From an uncultured Croceitalea sp. (lineage in GTDB: Bacteria > Bacteroidota > Bacteroidia > Flavobacteriales > Flavobacteriaceae), in NCBI GenBank assembly GCA_947503285.1, contig CANNDD010000004.1, positions 1-64,000 of the forward strand: 64,000 nucleotides of DNA, written 5' to 3'. A model generated the notes under the pieces. The model was not told the DNA's origin, did no database searches, and was given only the letters and a program-made list of their open reading frames with translations. Made by a program: the position numbers and the translations under genes. Shown here piece by piece: positions 18,148-28,399 of this stretch (within the stretch, counting starts at the first letter, position 1; every line of letters begins with the position of its first letter).

Positions 18148-18169
18148 GCTCAAATTTATTTAAGCTATA

Positions 18170-18185
18170 TACTTGTATACAAGTA
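18170..18185. promoter_or_regulatory. perfect 16-bp palindrome, candidate operator
   Basis: TACTTGTATACAAGTA is a perfect dyad. The core CTTGTATACAAG resembles operators of GntR-superfamily regulators (TTGTATACAA type). It sits 22 bp before the start of the DUF1624 acyltransferase gene, where a bound protein would block transcription. No GntR gene is present in this window, so the cognate regulator would be elsewhere. Confidence 0.5.
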
Positions 18186-18278
18186 CTTTCAGATGTTTTG
18201 CTGGGCAAAATTAGACAAAATTCAGGCTGATTTTTACTTTTTACGGTATTTTAGTGGAATAATTAAAGATTTTAGTCC

Positions 18279-18440
18279 ATGGCTAAGATATTGGCATTTG
18301 CCGATGGTAATCCTTTCATATCCATTAACCATGAATCGTTGTATCCAACGGTTTTGTTAGCGGTAAGATACGATGTTCAACCCGGTGGAACCGATTATGA
18401 CCTATCCAATCCATATCAAAATTCCAAAAAAAAATTCTAA
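18279..18440 (+). CDS. possible 53-aa small ORF, unknown
   Basis: A 53-codon frame with ATG start lies in the gap before pabB. The product would open MAKILAFADGNPFISINHES and end with a lysine-rich tail. It has no recognisable family, no signal peptide and no clear promoter. Codon choice is not obviously abnormal. It may be a small gene, a remnant of a larger one, or chance; the rest of this 314-bp gap holds only the palindrome at 18170-18185. Confidence 0.25.
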   Translation: MAKILAFADGNPFISINHESLYPTVLLAVRYDVQPGGTDYDLSNPYQNSKKKF

Positions 18441-18461
18441 CCCAACCGTAAACTGCCCTAC

Positions 18462-19757
18462 TTGCGAGTAAAGACCACTTTTGCCATTGAGGATTTTGTC
18501 CTTTTTAAAGATGCGTTGTTGTATTGGGCACAGCGGTTTGACACCGTTCTTTTTTTGGATAGTAATGGTCATAAAGACAAACATTCGTCATTTGAAGTGC
18601 TTTTGGCATTAGGTGCAGCGCAGCATCTTAGTATAGCTGCAGCCGATGGGTTTCAAAAACTTTCAGATTTCAATCAAAAACTTAACGATTGGCTTTTTGG
18701 TTATTTGTCTTACGATTTGAAAAATGAACTGGAGGCATTATCCTCAAACAATTTTGACGGAATCGGTTTTGGGCAGCTTCATTTTTTTCAACCTAAAAAG
18801 TTGATCCGGCTTACCAACGAAACTGTGGAATTCCTCTATCTAGAAAAATATGCGGACGAAGTGGCTGGCGATTTTAAGGAAATAAGCGCTTGCAGGGAAG
18901 GGAAGACCGCTTCTGTTGGTAATAAGCCTAAAATAAAGCTTCGAATCCATAAAGAGGCATACTTGGACAAAGTAAGGGCGGTTCTTGAAGAAATCAAAAA
19001 GGGTACTATTTATGAAGTCAATATCTGTCAAGAGTTTTATGCAGAGCATTCGTATATAGATGTTGTCAAGAGTTTTTTACACTTGAACCGGATTTCAAAA
19101 GCGCCTTTTGCTGCTTTCTTGCGGCTCGATAATCATTATTTACTTTGTGCCTCTCCCGAGCGATACTTAAAAAAAAATGGAGATACCGTAATTTCACAGC
19201 CTATCAAGGGCACCGCTGGCCGTTCAACAAACGCATTTAAAGATGAACAATTTAAAATACGACTTGAAAATGATACCAAAGAGCGCACCGAGAATATCAT
19301 GATCGTAGATTTGGTCAGGAATGATTTGTCGAAAAGCGCGGTTAAGGGTTCCGTCACCGTCGAGGAACTTTGCAAGGTTTATACCTTTGAACAAGTACAT
19401 CAGATGATATCAACGGTTTCCTCTAAAATCAAAGAAGACCTGGATGCGGTTCAATTGCTGAAAGACACCTTTCCTATGGGTAGCATGACCGGTACCCCGA
19501 AAGTCTCGGCCATGAAGGTGATTGAAAGGGTCGAAGAAACTAAAAGGGGGCTCTATAGCGGGGCGGTCGGGTATTTTGACCCTAATAAGAACTTTGACTT
19601 TAATGTCGTCATTCGAAGTATTCTATATAATGCTGAAAAACGGTATTTGTCCTTTTCCGTTGGAAGCGCCATTACCGCCAAATCAGAACCTTTAAAAGAA
19701 TATGAAGAATGCCTCTTAAAAGCCAAAGCAATGCGCGATGTGCTAGAAAGCAATTGA
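18462..19757 (+). CDS. pabB: aminodeoxychorismate synthase component I / chorismate-binding enzyme
   Basis: The 431-aa chorismate-utilising enzyme has the C-terminal catalytic block with KGTIYEVNICQEFY, ISQPIKGTAGR, DLVRNDLSKSA and GSMTGTPKVSAMKVIERVE. PabB with a glutaminase turns chorismate into 4-amino-4-deoxychorismate for folate; the short N-terminal domain and lack of adjoining trp genes favour PabB over TrpE. The frame starts with TTG at 18462 (MRVKTTFAIEDF); no ATG is available in a better place and the residues fit flavobacterial homologs. It is followed by tilS after 18 bp. Confidence 0.85.
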   Translation: MRVKTTFAIEDFVLFKDALLYWAQRFDTVLFLDSNGHKDKHSSFEVLLALGAAQHLSIAAADGFQKLSDFNQKLNDWLFGYLSYDLKNELEALSSNNFDGIGFGQLHFFQPKKLIRLTNETVEFLYLEKYADEVAGDFKEISACREGKTASVGNKPKIKLRIHKEAYLDKVRAVLEEIKKGTIYEVNICQEFYAEHSYIDVVKSFLHLNRISKAPFAAFLRLDNHYLLCASPERYLKKNGDTVISQPIKGTAGRSTNAFKDEQFKIRLENDTKERTENIMIVDLVRNDLSKSAVKGSVTVEELCKVYTFEQVHQMISTVSSKIKEDLDAVQLLKDTFPMGSMTGTPKVSAMKVIERVEETKRGLYSGAVGYFDPNKNFDFNVVIRSILYNAEKRYLSFSVGSAITAKSEPLKEYEECLLKAKAMRDVLESN

Positions 19758-19775
19758 TATCGTTAATTTTACAAG

Positions 19776-21083
19776 ATGCGAGCGAAGTTTGAAAACCAGC
19801 TTAAAGAACAATTTCCGTTTCTATGGGATGCTACTTTATTGGTAGCTTGCAGCGGGGGTGTTGATAGCATGGTATTGGCACATCTTTGTGCGGGGTACAA
19901 ACTCAATATGGCATTGGCACATTGTAATTTCAACCTTCGGGGCAGTGACAGTGACGAAGATTCAGCGTTTGTCGCCAAAAAAGCGAAACATTATGGGGTG
20001 CCATTTTATGGAATATCCTTCGATACCAAATCTATGGTTGAGAAAACCGGTGATTCCGTACAAATGGTTGCCCGTGATCTGAGGTATAGCTGGTTTAATG
20101 AACTGGCCAACAAAGAGGGGTTTGATTTCGTACTCACTGCACATCACGCAGATGACGACCTAGAAACTTTTATCATCAATCTTGCGAGGGGTACGGGTAT
20201 TGAGGGATTAAAAGGTATACCTGCCATAAACGATAAGGTCGTGCGACCCTTACTTGCCTTTTCAAGGGATGAGATCGTGACCTATGCAAAGAAAAGGAAA
20301 CTCTCATGGCGAGAAGATAGCAGTAATCAAGAAACCAAATACTTGCGGAATAAAATTCGTCATAAGGTCATTCCAGAATTAAAAAACTTGAATGCCAATT
20401 TTTTGACCAATTTTCTAAAGACCCAAAATCATTTAAGGGCTACCTCCTTACTGCTGGAAAGTACGCGATTGCAATTACAGACTTCTTTATTTGAAACGAG
20501 TGATGATACCATTAAAATGTCTGTAGACAAGCTTTTACGTTTAGTTCCGTTAAAACCCTATATGCATTTGTTGTTCCACGAATTTGGATTTACGGAATGG
20601 GATAATGTTGCTGATTTGTTGACCGCAATGAGCGGAAAGGAAGTGCGTTCCGCGACCCATAGGTTGCTAAAGGATCGGCAGCATTTAATACTATCCCCAC
20701 TAAGACCAAAAGAACAGGCGATCTTTTATATTCAAGAAGGACAAAAGGCCATAACACATCCTATTACGCTTAGAATACAGAACGTTCATGAACTTGGCAA
20801 AAGCACAACGAATGCACTCTATGTGGATAAAGAAAAGTTAAAGTATCCGTTGCTGTTAAGAAAATGGAAAAATGGCGACTATTTTTACCCTTTTGGAATG
20901 GGGGGCAAGAAAAAAGTTTCCAAATTTTTCAAAGATGAAAAAATGGATGTTTTCACTAAAGAATCGCAGTGGCTACTATGTTCTGGGGATGCGATAGTTT
21001 GGATCGTTGGAAAAAGGGCGGATAATCGGTTTAAGGTAACGGATAAGACCAAGCACATACAAAAAATTGAATGGAAAGAATGA
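19776..21083 (+). CDS. tilS: tRNA(Ile)-lysidine synthase
   Basis: The 435-aa enzyme attaches lysine to C34 of tRNA-Ile(CAU), changing AUG to AUA decoding. The PP-loop SGGVDS is at residues 26-31. The catalytic domain includes ALAHCNFNLRG, TAHHADDDLETFIINLARGTG and RKLSWREDSSNQ, followed by the C-terminal TilS domains (WKNGDYFYPFGMGGKKKVSKFF). Length is standard. It overlaps dsbD by ATGA, giving an operon pabB-tilS-dsbD with unrelated roles. Confidence 0.96.
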   Translation: MRAKFENQLKEQFPFLWDATLLVACSGGVDSMVLAHLCAGYKLNMALAHCNFNLRGSDSDEDSAFVAKKAKHYGVPFYGISFDTKSMVEKTGDSVQMVARDLRYSWFNELANKEGFDFVLTAHHADDDLETFIINLARGTGIEGLKGIPAINDKVVRPLLAFSRDEIVTYAKKRKLSWREDSSNQETKYLRNKIRHKVIPELKNLNANFLTNFLKTQNHLRATSLLLESTRLQLQTSLFETSDDTIKMSVDKLLRLVPLKPYMHLLFHEFGFTEWDNVADLLTAMSGKEVRSATHRLLKDRQHLILSPLRPKEQAIFYIQEGQKAITHPITLRIQNVHELGKSTTNALYVDKEKLKYPLLLRKWKNGDYFYPFGMGGKKKVSKFFKDEKMDVFTKESQWLLCSGDAIVWIVGKRADNRFKVTDKTKHIQKIEWKE

Positions 21084-23053
21084 ATAAAATACTGGTAAGT
21101 ATAGGTCTAATACTAAGCTTCTTTTTGACGTATGGTCAATCTGACCACGAACCTGCGGTTTGGAGCAATGAAGTCGTTAAAATCAGCGACACGGAATTTG
21201 AACTTGTTTTTGAGGCGGCTATTTTCAAAGAATGGTATATCTATTCCCTATATACCGCGGAAGGGGGAAGCATGCCGAGTGACTTTGAGTTCAAAGGGGC
21301 AGGTACCGATTACGAACTGATAGGAAAAACGGTAGAGGGCAAAACCTACAAGAAATATACTGAGGTATTTGATCTTGAAGAGACCTTCTTTAAAGGGCAG
21401 GCCCTTTTCAAACAAAAAATAAAGTTGTTGAAACCAGATGTGCGACAAATCTCGGTGATTTTAAATTATCAAATCTGTAAAGAGGTTTGTGTTTTAGAAC
21501 AGAAGGCTTTTGACATCTCTTTAGATGGAACCAGCTTCATCGCAACTGAGAAAACGTTGGACGAACGAAGTTTGGCCATGACGGAAGCCCTCAAGTTGAA
21601 TTTGAAAAATGAAGCACTTTTGAATCAAGACAAACTCGAAAGCTCTGGCAAATCACAGTTGTGGATGGTTTTTGGCCTTGGCTTTATTGGTGGCTTGATT
21701 GCCTTGTTCACCCCTTGTGTTTTTCCAATGATTCCTTTGACCGTTTCCTTTTTCACCAAACAATCGACGAATAAGACCAAGGGTATTGCGAATGCCGTAC
21801 TGTATGGTTTTTTTATTGTTCTTATCTATTTTTTATTGAGTCTTCCGTTTCATGTGTTCGATTCCGTAGATCCCCAAATTCTGAACACCGTTGCCACCAA
21901 TATTTGGCTAAACCTATTATTTTTTGCCATTTTCGTCTTCTTTGCATTTTCGTTCTTCGGATATTATGAATTGACCCTGCCTAGTTCTTGGGGAAACAAA
22001 ATGGATAGTGCGTCAACAAAGGTGGGCGGCGGCCTGGGTATCTTTTTTATGGCATTGACCCTTGCCATAGTCTCATTCTCTTGCACTGGGCCTATTCTGG
22101 GGGTGTTATTGGGTAGTACCACCTTGGCCGAAGGTGAGGTAGCGCTTAACCTGTCAGCAGGTATGATCGGTTTCGGTTTGGCCTTGGCCTTACCATTTAT
22201 GTTGTTTGCCTTGTTTCCTGCGTGGTTGGGCTCGTTGCCCAAGTCAGGTGGTTGGATGACCACCTTAAAAGTGGTTTTGGGTTTTTTGGAGCTGGCCCTT
22301 GCATTCAAGTTTCTTTCCAATGCAGACCTGGTCGGCAATTGGGGAATTTTTAAAAGGGAACTCTTTTTAGGGATTTGGGCGGTACTTTTCGTCGTGTTGG
22401 CCCTGTACCTTTTTGGGCTCTTCAAGTTTCCGCATGATGCCCCTAGCCAACGTCTTGCCAAGGGTAGAAAACTTACGGGTATTGTGAGTTCGGCAATTGC
22501 GCTTTATTTGGTTTTAGGCCTTTTCAATATCGTTAATTTGAAAGCTCTAAGTGGTTTTCCCCCACCTGATTTTTATAGCTACCAAAAGAGCGGGACCGAC
22601 TGTCCTTTAGGCTTGAACTGTTTTAAGGACTTTGACGAAGGGGTGGCCTTTGCAAAAAAAGCGAACAAACCCATATTATTGGACTTCACCGGTTGGGCCT
22701 GTGTCAATTGTCGAAGAATGGAAGAAAACGTTTGGAGCGATTCAAAAATATATCCGATGTTACGCGATGATTACGTCTTGATATCACTCTATGTAGATGA
22801 CAGAAAGGAATTGCCCTCAGACCTTCAATTTGATTTTGAATATGATTCCGGCCGAATCAAGACCATAGAGACCATAGGTCAAAAATGGGGTACTTTTCAA
22901 ACCATAAATTTCGGATCGGCATCGCAACCCTATTATGTGCTACTCTCACCAGATTTGGAAATCTTGAATTCAGCAGTTCAATATGTTGATATCGAAACGT
23001 ATCGGGCCTGGTTGCAATCTGGTTTAAAACAATATGCGATTTTGATGGATTGA
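21080..23053 (+). CDS. dsbD: DsbD-type thiol:disulfide interchange protein
   Basis: The 657-aa protein passes electrons from cytoplasmic thioredoxin to periplasmic thiol proteins. After a signal peptide (ending near TYGQ) come an N-terminal alpha domain (about 25-150, with CKEVCVL), a membrane domain of about eight helices containing LFTPCVFPMIPLTVSF and FSCTGPILGVLLG, and a C-terminal thioredoxin domain with the CVNC pair at about 541-544 (FTGWACVNCRRME). I prefer the ATG at 21080, which overlaps the tilS stop as ATGA, over the one three codons earlier. Confidence 0.94.
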   Translation: MNKILVSIGLILSFFLTYGQSDHEPAVWSNEVVKISDTEFELVFEAAIFKEWYIYSLYTAEGGSMPSDFEFKGAGTDYELIGKTVEGKTYKKYTEVFDLEETFFKGQALFKQKIKLLKPDVRQISVILNYQICKEVCVLEQKAFDISLDGTSFIATEKTLDERSLAMTEALKLNLKNEALLNQDKLESSGKSQLWMVFGLGFIGGLIALFTPCVFPMIPLTVSFFTKQSTNKTKGIANAVLYGFFIVLIYFLLSLPFHVFDSVDPQILNTVATNIWLNLLFFAIFVFFAFSFFGYYELTLPSSWGNKMDSASTKVGGGLGIFFMALTLAIVSFSCTGPILGVLLGSTTLAEGEVALNLSAGMIGFGLALALPFMLFALFPAWLGSLPKSGGWMTTLKVVLGFLELALAFKFLSNADLVGNWGIFKRELFLGIWAVLFVVLALYLFGLFKFPHDAPSQRLAKGRKLTGIVSSAIALYLVLGLFNIVNLKALSGFPPPDFYSYQKSGTDCPLGLNCFKDFDEGVAFAKKANKPILLDFTGWACVNCRRMEENVWSDSKIYPMLRDDYVLISLYVDDRKELPSDLQFDFEYDSGRIKTIETIGQKWGTFQTINFGSASQPYYVLLSPDLEILNSAVQYVDIETYRAWLQSGLKQYAILMD

Positions 23054-23062
23054 CCGGTCTTT

Positions 23063-23091
23063 TTGCGTTCCAATAAATAAGGCTAACTTTA
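23063..23091 (+). promoter_or_regulatory. candidate promoter for the penicillin acylase gene
   Basis: TTG at 23063-23065 is followed after 18 bases by TAACTTTA (23084-23091), one base from the Bacteroidota -7 consensus TAnnTTTG. It lies 24 bases before the acylase ATG and just after the dsbD stop. Confidence 0.45.
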
Positions 23092-23115
23092 GTTTTCCAA
23101 CACATTACTACCGAC

Positions 23116-25511
23116 ATGAAAAAAGTAAAAAGGTTCTTACTGTGGTTTGTTGTAATTCTAGCCTTATTGGTATTTGCCGTCTTTATTTTCATTAATACGT
23201 TAACACCGACCTATAGTGGGGAAAAAGAACTTGATATCTTACGGGATGAAGTAACGGTTTATTTTGATGCTTATGGTATTCCGCATATCTATTCCTCTAA
23301 TAAAATCGATGCTTTTAAAACCCTTGGTTATGTACATGCCCAAGATAGGTTATGGCAAATGGAACTTTTAAGGCGGGTTGCCAAAGGTAGGTTGTCAGAG
23401 GTGTTCGGAAAGGATTTGGTTGAAACGGATAAGTTCTTTCTTGCCTTAGGTATTGATGAACATACCAAGAAAACAGTGGCAGGCCTTGATCGAAATAGTG
23501 AAATGGTCAAGCTTTCGGAAGCCTATTTGGCAGGCATCAATAAATTTATCGAGAAAGGTCCGACCCCGGTAGAGTTTTACTTGACTGGACTCGATAAAGA
23601 GCCATTTATCTTAGCGGATATCTATGATGCCGTGGGCTATATGGCCTTTAGTTTCGCAATGGCCCATAAGACCGATCCATTATTGTCTACCATTAAAAAT
23701 AAATTGGGCGAGTCGTATTTGGCAGACTTGGCCATAGTTTCGGATACCACTTCGACATGGATCAAAAATTATGGATGGCAAACCACCGACTCCATAGCGA
23801 CATCAGTTCAAGTGAACTGGAACAAGGCCCTAAGTAAATTACCTATTCCTCAATTTGTCGGTAGTAATAGTTGGGTGCTTTCCCCTGAAAAGACCAAGAA
23901 TGGTAAAGTGATATTGGCAAACGACCCCCATATCGGCTTTGCCCAACCTTCGGTTTGGTACGAAGCGCATATCAGTACCCCCACCTATGAAAAGTATGGG
24001 TATCATTTGGCCGGGGTGCCATTTCCACTGCTTGGTCATGATAAGAATTTGGCCTATGGGCTGACGATGTTCGAAAATGATGACATCGATTTTTATTACG
24101 AAAAAACAAATCCTGATGACAACGATACTTATATGACCGAGAACGGTTGGCAACCCTATGAGACCGTTTCAAAGACCATTAAGGTAAAGGATGCCTCCCC
24201 GATTAGTTTCGATTACAAAAAAACAAGGCACGGACCCGTACTGAATGATTTTGCGAACCAAATACAAGAAGAGGCTCCCGTAACCATGTCTTGGATCTAT
24301 ACCAAGCTTGAAAATGAGGTGTTGGATGCTTTATATGGGATATCTCATGCAACCAATATTGATGAATTTCAAAAAGCCTTGCCTAAAATACACGCCCCTG
24401 GCCTCAACGTGATGTATGGTGATAAAGATGGAAATGTAGCTTGGTGGGCGTCTGCTAAGCTGTATCAAATGCCCGATAGCGTATCAACAAAATTTATTCT
24501 TGACGGTACGTTGGGCAAGGCTGAACCCATCCGCTATTTGGATTTTGAGGAAAACCCCAAGCCATTAACCCACCCTGGAAGTATGTGTATTCCGCCAATA
24601 ATCAACCTGATTCCATTGCTGGCATGCTATATCCTGGTTACTATCTGCCTGAGAATAGGGGAAAACGAATCGTTCAACTATTGGAAGAAAAGAATGATTG
24701 GGACAAGGAGTCGGTGGCCAAAATGATCTTAGACGATACGTCCTCCGTAAACCCGGACCTTGTTACCGAGATGATCAAGTTAATCGATATTACGTACTTG
24801 AATGAAGAGCAACTGGTACAATTGGATGCCTTAAAAAATTGGAAGGGTGATTATCCTTTAGAAAGTATCAGTGCCACACTGTATCATAGATGCGTGTATT
24901 ATGTTTTAAAGAACACTTTTGAAGACGAATTGGGGAAAGACCTTTTTAAACAATTTTTAGGCACACATTTGTCAAAACGTCAGATAGTACACGGTACGAA
25001 AAGGGAAGTAGGTGTATGGTGGGACAATGTTTTGACACCTGAAAAAAAAGAAACCCGTGCCGATATTGCCATGAAGTCTTTTGCCGATGCTTGGGCCTCT
25101 TTAATCAGTGATTTCGGTGAGGACACGTCACTGTGGCAATGGGGCAACTTGCATACCTTAGAACATGGTCATCCCATCGGGCAAGTACCTTCGCTTCGAA
25201 AATATTTCAATGTGGGCCCTTTTTCGGTTAATGGAAGTAGGGAGGTTATCAATAACATGTCGTTTCCATATGATAGTACCGGTCTTTACAAGGTAAGTTC
25301 AGGTCCCTCTACACGGCGTATTGTTGATTTTTCAGATATTGAGAATAGTATGAGTATATTGCCCACAGGGCAATCAGGCAATCCGTTGAGTCCCTATTAC
25401 AAAGATCAAGCTGAACTTTATATCAATGGGGAATTTCGCAAAATGATGATGAACAAAGAAGAAATCATCAAAAAATCGGCATCTATTTTAAATTTTGTGC
25501 CAAAAGGATAA
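23116..25511 (+). pseudogene. penicillin acylase family protein, disrupted by a single-base frameshift
   Basis: The gene encodes an Ntn-hydrolase of the penicillin/acyl-homoserine-lactone acylase family, about 798 aa when read through. An N-terminal membrane segment (about 8-28) leads to the alpha chain. G249-S250 in QFVGSNSWVLS is the self-cleavage site and nucleophile, followed by LANDPHIGF. The frame continues to about residue 486, then similarity jumps to the -1 frame (WKYVYSANNQPDSIAG onward) and runs to 25511. Adding one C in the CCC run at 24573-24575 joins the two frames. The lesion removes most of the beta chain, so the product as written is inactive. A consensus error is equally possible. 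Confidence 0.88.
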
Positions 25512-25535
25512 ATGGGACCGGTTTTTTTAGTTTTT

Positions 25536-25555
25536 AAATACTATGTTTAGTATTT
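25536..25555. terminator. hairpin between the acylase gene and the TonB receptor gene
   Basis: AAATACTA and TAGTATTT form a perfect 8-bp stem around a TGTT loop, 25 bp after the acylase stop and 22 bp before the receptor ATG. The stem is AT-rich with only a short T run, so it is a weak terminator candidate. It could equally be a 5' leader structure of the receptor operon. Confidence 0.35.
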
Positions 25556-25577
25556 TACAAAAGCTAATTCGACCAAC

Positions 25578-28379
25578 ATGCATGCTTTGAACAAAAACGT
25601 CTCAAATCTTCGCGACGTACTCCTCTTATTTTTATGCTTTTTAACCACTGCCATATTGGTTTCCCAAGAAGGCCAAACGACGGTAAACACCGATGACAAT
25701 ACCTTGAGGTCAACATTGCTGCGATTGGAAGGGGATACTGGATATCGATTCTTCTTTTTAGAGGATTGGATAACGGATATTGAGGGAAAGACTTTTGATG
25801 GCAATGAAAATTTGAATGATATCCTTACGGAATTGCTTGAAGGTACGGACTTGAATTTTTATATTTTAGAATCTGAGAAAAGGGTATTCCTACTTAAAAA
25901 CGCGGTTGTTTATGACCAACTGCCAAATAGGTTTTTTGGCAATACCCAAGATAGTGTAAGCACGGCAAATGAAAATACTTCGGTCACCAATTTACCTCCC
26001 CCGATATTTTTAACCGAAGAACAGCAAAATAAAGAAAGAAAAAGACCCATTGTTAGGGTAGGCAAGAGCGGTTCACAACAAAAATCAAGATATACCTTAC
26101 AAGGTAGGGCAATCAACTTAAGCTCTGGTGAGGTGGTCCCGGATCTGGCCATTCGGGTCAAAGAAGCAAACGTATTTACGGCAACCGACGCCCAGGGCCG
26201 TTACTCCATAGAACTTCCCGCTGGCTATAATGTCTTGTCGGTTTCGGCCATGGGTATACAGAATATGGAACAAGAAGTCATTATGTATAGCGATGGCTCA
26301 TTTGACCTTTTTCTTGATGAAAGCTTAGAACGTCTTGACGAGGTGGTAGTTGAGGCCGATGCTGCGAAAAACGTAGAAGAAGCCATTACCGGTAGTGAGC
26401 AAATCGATTCTGAAGAGTCGAAAAATATACCTTTAGTATTAGGTGAACGCAATATATTAGAAATAGCGAAGGCCCTACCTGGTATTTCGTCTGCAGGTGA
26501 AGGGGCCACCGGTCTAAACGTACGTGGTGGTAAAACGGATCAAAACCTAGTATTGTTGGATGATGCCGTAATTTACAATCCGCAACATTTTTTCGGAATC
26601 TTTCAGGCCCTAAACCCTTTTACAACTGCAGGTGTTGACATTTATAAAGGAGCTCCACCGGTCGAATTTGGTGGGAGACTTTCCTCTGTGTTGGATATTC
26701 ATACGAAAAACGGCAATGTCGAAAAATTGGCTGGTGAAGGTTCTATCGGCCCTGTTACGGGTAACCTAGCATTGGAAATTCCGATAAAGAAAGACACGTC
26801 ATCCCTTGTCATAGGTGCCCGTGGTGCCTATGCCGATTGGATCCTTCGTTCTTTGGATGAGGAATCCTTGAACAACAGTGAGGCATCATTTTTTGACGGA
26901 ATCTTAAAGTACCACCATCGGTTCAGTGAAAATAGTGAGATCAAGGGTACGGCATATTACAGTAGGGATGCCTTTAGTATTACATCAGATTCGCTTTATA
27001 ACTATAGTAACAGGTTATTTTCGGCAAGATGGGACCACAAACTCACCGAAACCACCAATGGGGCACTTTTACTTGCAAATAGTGATTACCGCTTTGGGAT
27101 AGACTTTGATGGTGAGGCGAACAACGATTTTGATTTGAATTATAATGTTAATGAAACAGAACTTAAATATAAACTTAGAACCAGGTTAAATGACAAGCAT
27201 GCCCTTGATTATGGTATATCGGGTAAATATTACTCGGTAAACCCAGGGAGTATTGAGCCCTTAAATAACGAGTCGGATGTTCAAAGCACTTTTATTGATG
27301 AGGAGCAGGCTTTTGAGGGGGCACTGTTTATAGGGGATGAATACAAGATTTCAGACCGTTTGCTGGTGAATTTAGGTGTGCGCTATGCCTTTTTTGCGGC
27401 CCTTGGGCCAGGAACACAACGGACTTATGCCGAAGGACAGCCGCGAAACGAATCTACGGTAGTGGATACCTTGTCGTTCAGTAGTGGTGAAATCATTGAA
27501 ACATATGGCGGACCTGAAGCACGGGTATCGGCCCGTTATCTATTCACCCCAGATTTTTCCATCAAAGCCAGTTTTAACAACGCCTATCAGTTTATCCATA
27601 CCTTATCGAATAATACTACCGTTTCCCCAATTGATACTTGGAAATTGTCTGATGCCAATATTAGACCCCAAACCGGTTACCAAGCTAGTCTCGGGTTATA
27701 CAAAAATTTCAAGGATAATGAATATGAACTAAGCCTTGAAGGATATTACAAAAGCCTTGACGATGTCCTTGACTTTAGAACAGGGGCCAATCTTTTTCTA
27801 AATGAGAACGTGGAGACCGAGGTACTTCAAGGGGATGGCAAGGCATATGGCATAGAGTTTTTGGCAAAAAAGAACAAAGGCGATTTTAATGGTTGGCTAT
27901 CTTACACGTATTCAAGGTCTTTATATCGTTTTGATAGTGAATTTAGTGAAGAGCGCATTAACAACGGGGATTTTTTCCCCTCGAACTTCGATCGCCCTCA
28001 CGACGTCAGCTTAATTGCCAATTATAGACTTACCAAACGATACAGTTTTTCGGCAAATTTCGTATACCAAACAGGGCGCCCCGTTACATTTCCAATAGGG
28101 ACCTTTCGATTTAATAATGCTGATTTCGTTGCCTTCAGTAACCGCAATGAGTTTAGGATTCCTGATTTTTATCGTTTGGATTTGGGTGTCAATATCGAGG
28201 GAAATCATAAAAAACAGAAACTCGCCCATAGTTTTGTCACGATTTCTGTGTATAATGTTTTAGGTAGAAACAATCCATACTCCGTTTTTTTTGTAACGGA
28301 AGATGGCGAAGTGAGGGCATTGCAAAGTTCGATTTTTGCCATACCGATACCTTCGATCACCTATAATTTTAAATTTTGA
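25578..28379 (+). CDS. TonB-dependent receptor with STN and carboxypeptidase-regulatory-like domains
   Basis: This 933-aa outer-membrane protein starts with a signal peptide (about 1-30) and an STN-like domain (about 35-108, TGYRFFFLEDW to KRVFLLKN). Then come a proline/glutamine-rich linker, a carboxypeptidase-regulatory-like beta-sandwich (about 170-260), a plug (about 285-395, GLNVRGGKTDQNLVLLDDA, PPVEFGGRLSSVLDI) and a beta-barrel ending in aromatic F (ITYNFKF). It is the first gene of an operon with four DUF4249 lipoproteins. STN domains often take part in signalling to FecR/sigma pairs, but none is adjacent. The ligand is unknown. Confidence 0.93.
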   Translation: MHALNKNVSNLRDVLLLFLCFLTTAILVSQEGQTTVNTDDNTLRSTLLRLEGDTGYRFFFLEDWITDIEGKTFDGNENLNDILTELLEGTDLNFYILESEKRVFLLKNAVVYDQLPNRFFGNTQDSVSTANENTSVTNLPPPIFLTEEQQNKERKRPIVRVGKSGSQQKSRYTLQGRAINLSSGEVVPDLAIRVKEANVFTATDAQGRYSIELPAGYNVLSVSAMGIQNMEQEVIMYSDGSFDLFLDESLERLDEVVVEADAAKNVEEAITGSEQIDSEESKNIPLVLGERNILEIAKALPGISSAGEGATGLNVRGGKTDQNLVLLDDAVIYNPQHFFGIFQALNPFTTAGVDIYKGAPPVEFGGRLSSVLDIHTKNGNVEKLAGEGSIGPVTGNLALEIPIKKDTSSLVIGARGAYADWILRSLDEESLNNSEASFFDGILKYHHRFSENSEIKGTAYYSRDAFSITSDSLYNYSNRLFSARWDHKLTETTNGALLLANSDYRFGIDFDGEANNDFDLNYNVNETELKYKLRTRLNDKHALDYGISGKYYSVNPGSIEPLNNESDVQSTFIDEEQAFEGALFIGDEYKISDRLLVNLGVRYAFFAALGPGTQRTYAEGQPRNESTVVDTLSFSSGEIIETYGGPEARVSARYLFTPDFSIKASFNNAYQFIHTLSNNTTVSPIDTWKLSDANIRPQTGYQASLGLYKNFKDNEYELSLEGYYKSLDDVLDFRTGANLFLNENVETEVLQGDGKAYGIEFLAKKNKGDFNGWLSYTYSRSLYRFDSEFSEERINNGDFFPSNFDRPHDVSLIANYRLTKRYSFSANFVYQTGRPVTFPIGTFRFNNADFVAFSNRNEFRIPDFYRLDLGVNIEGNHKKQKLAHSFVTISVYNVLGRNNPYSVFFVTEDGEVRALQSSIFAIPIPSITYNFKF

Positions 28380-28399
28380 AAATTGCTAAAATAATAGAT

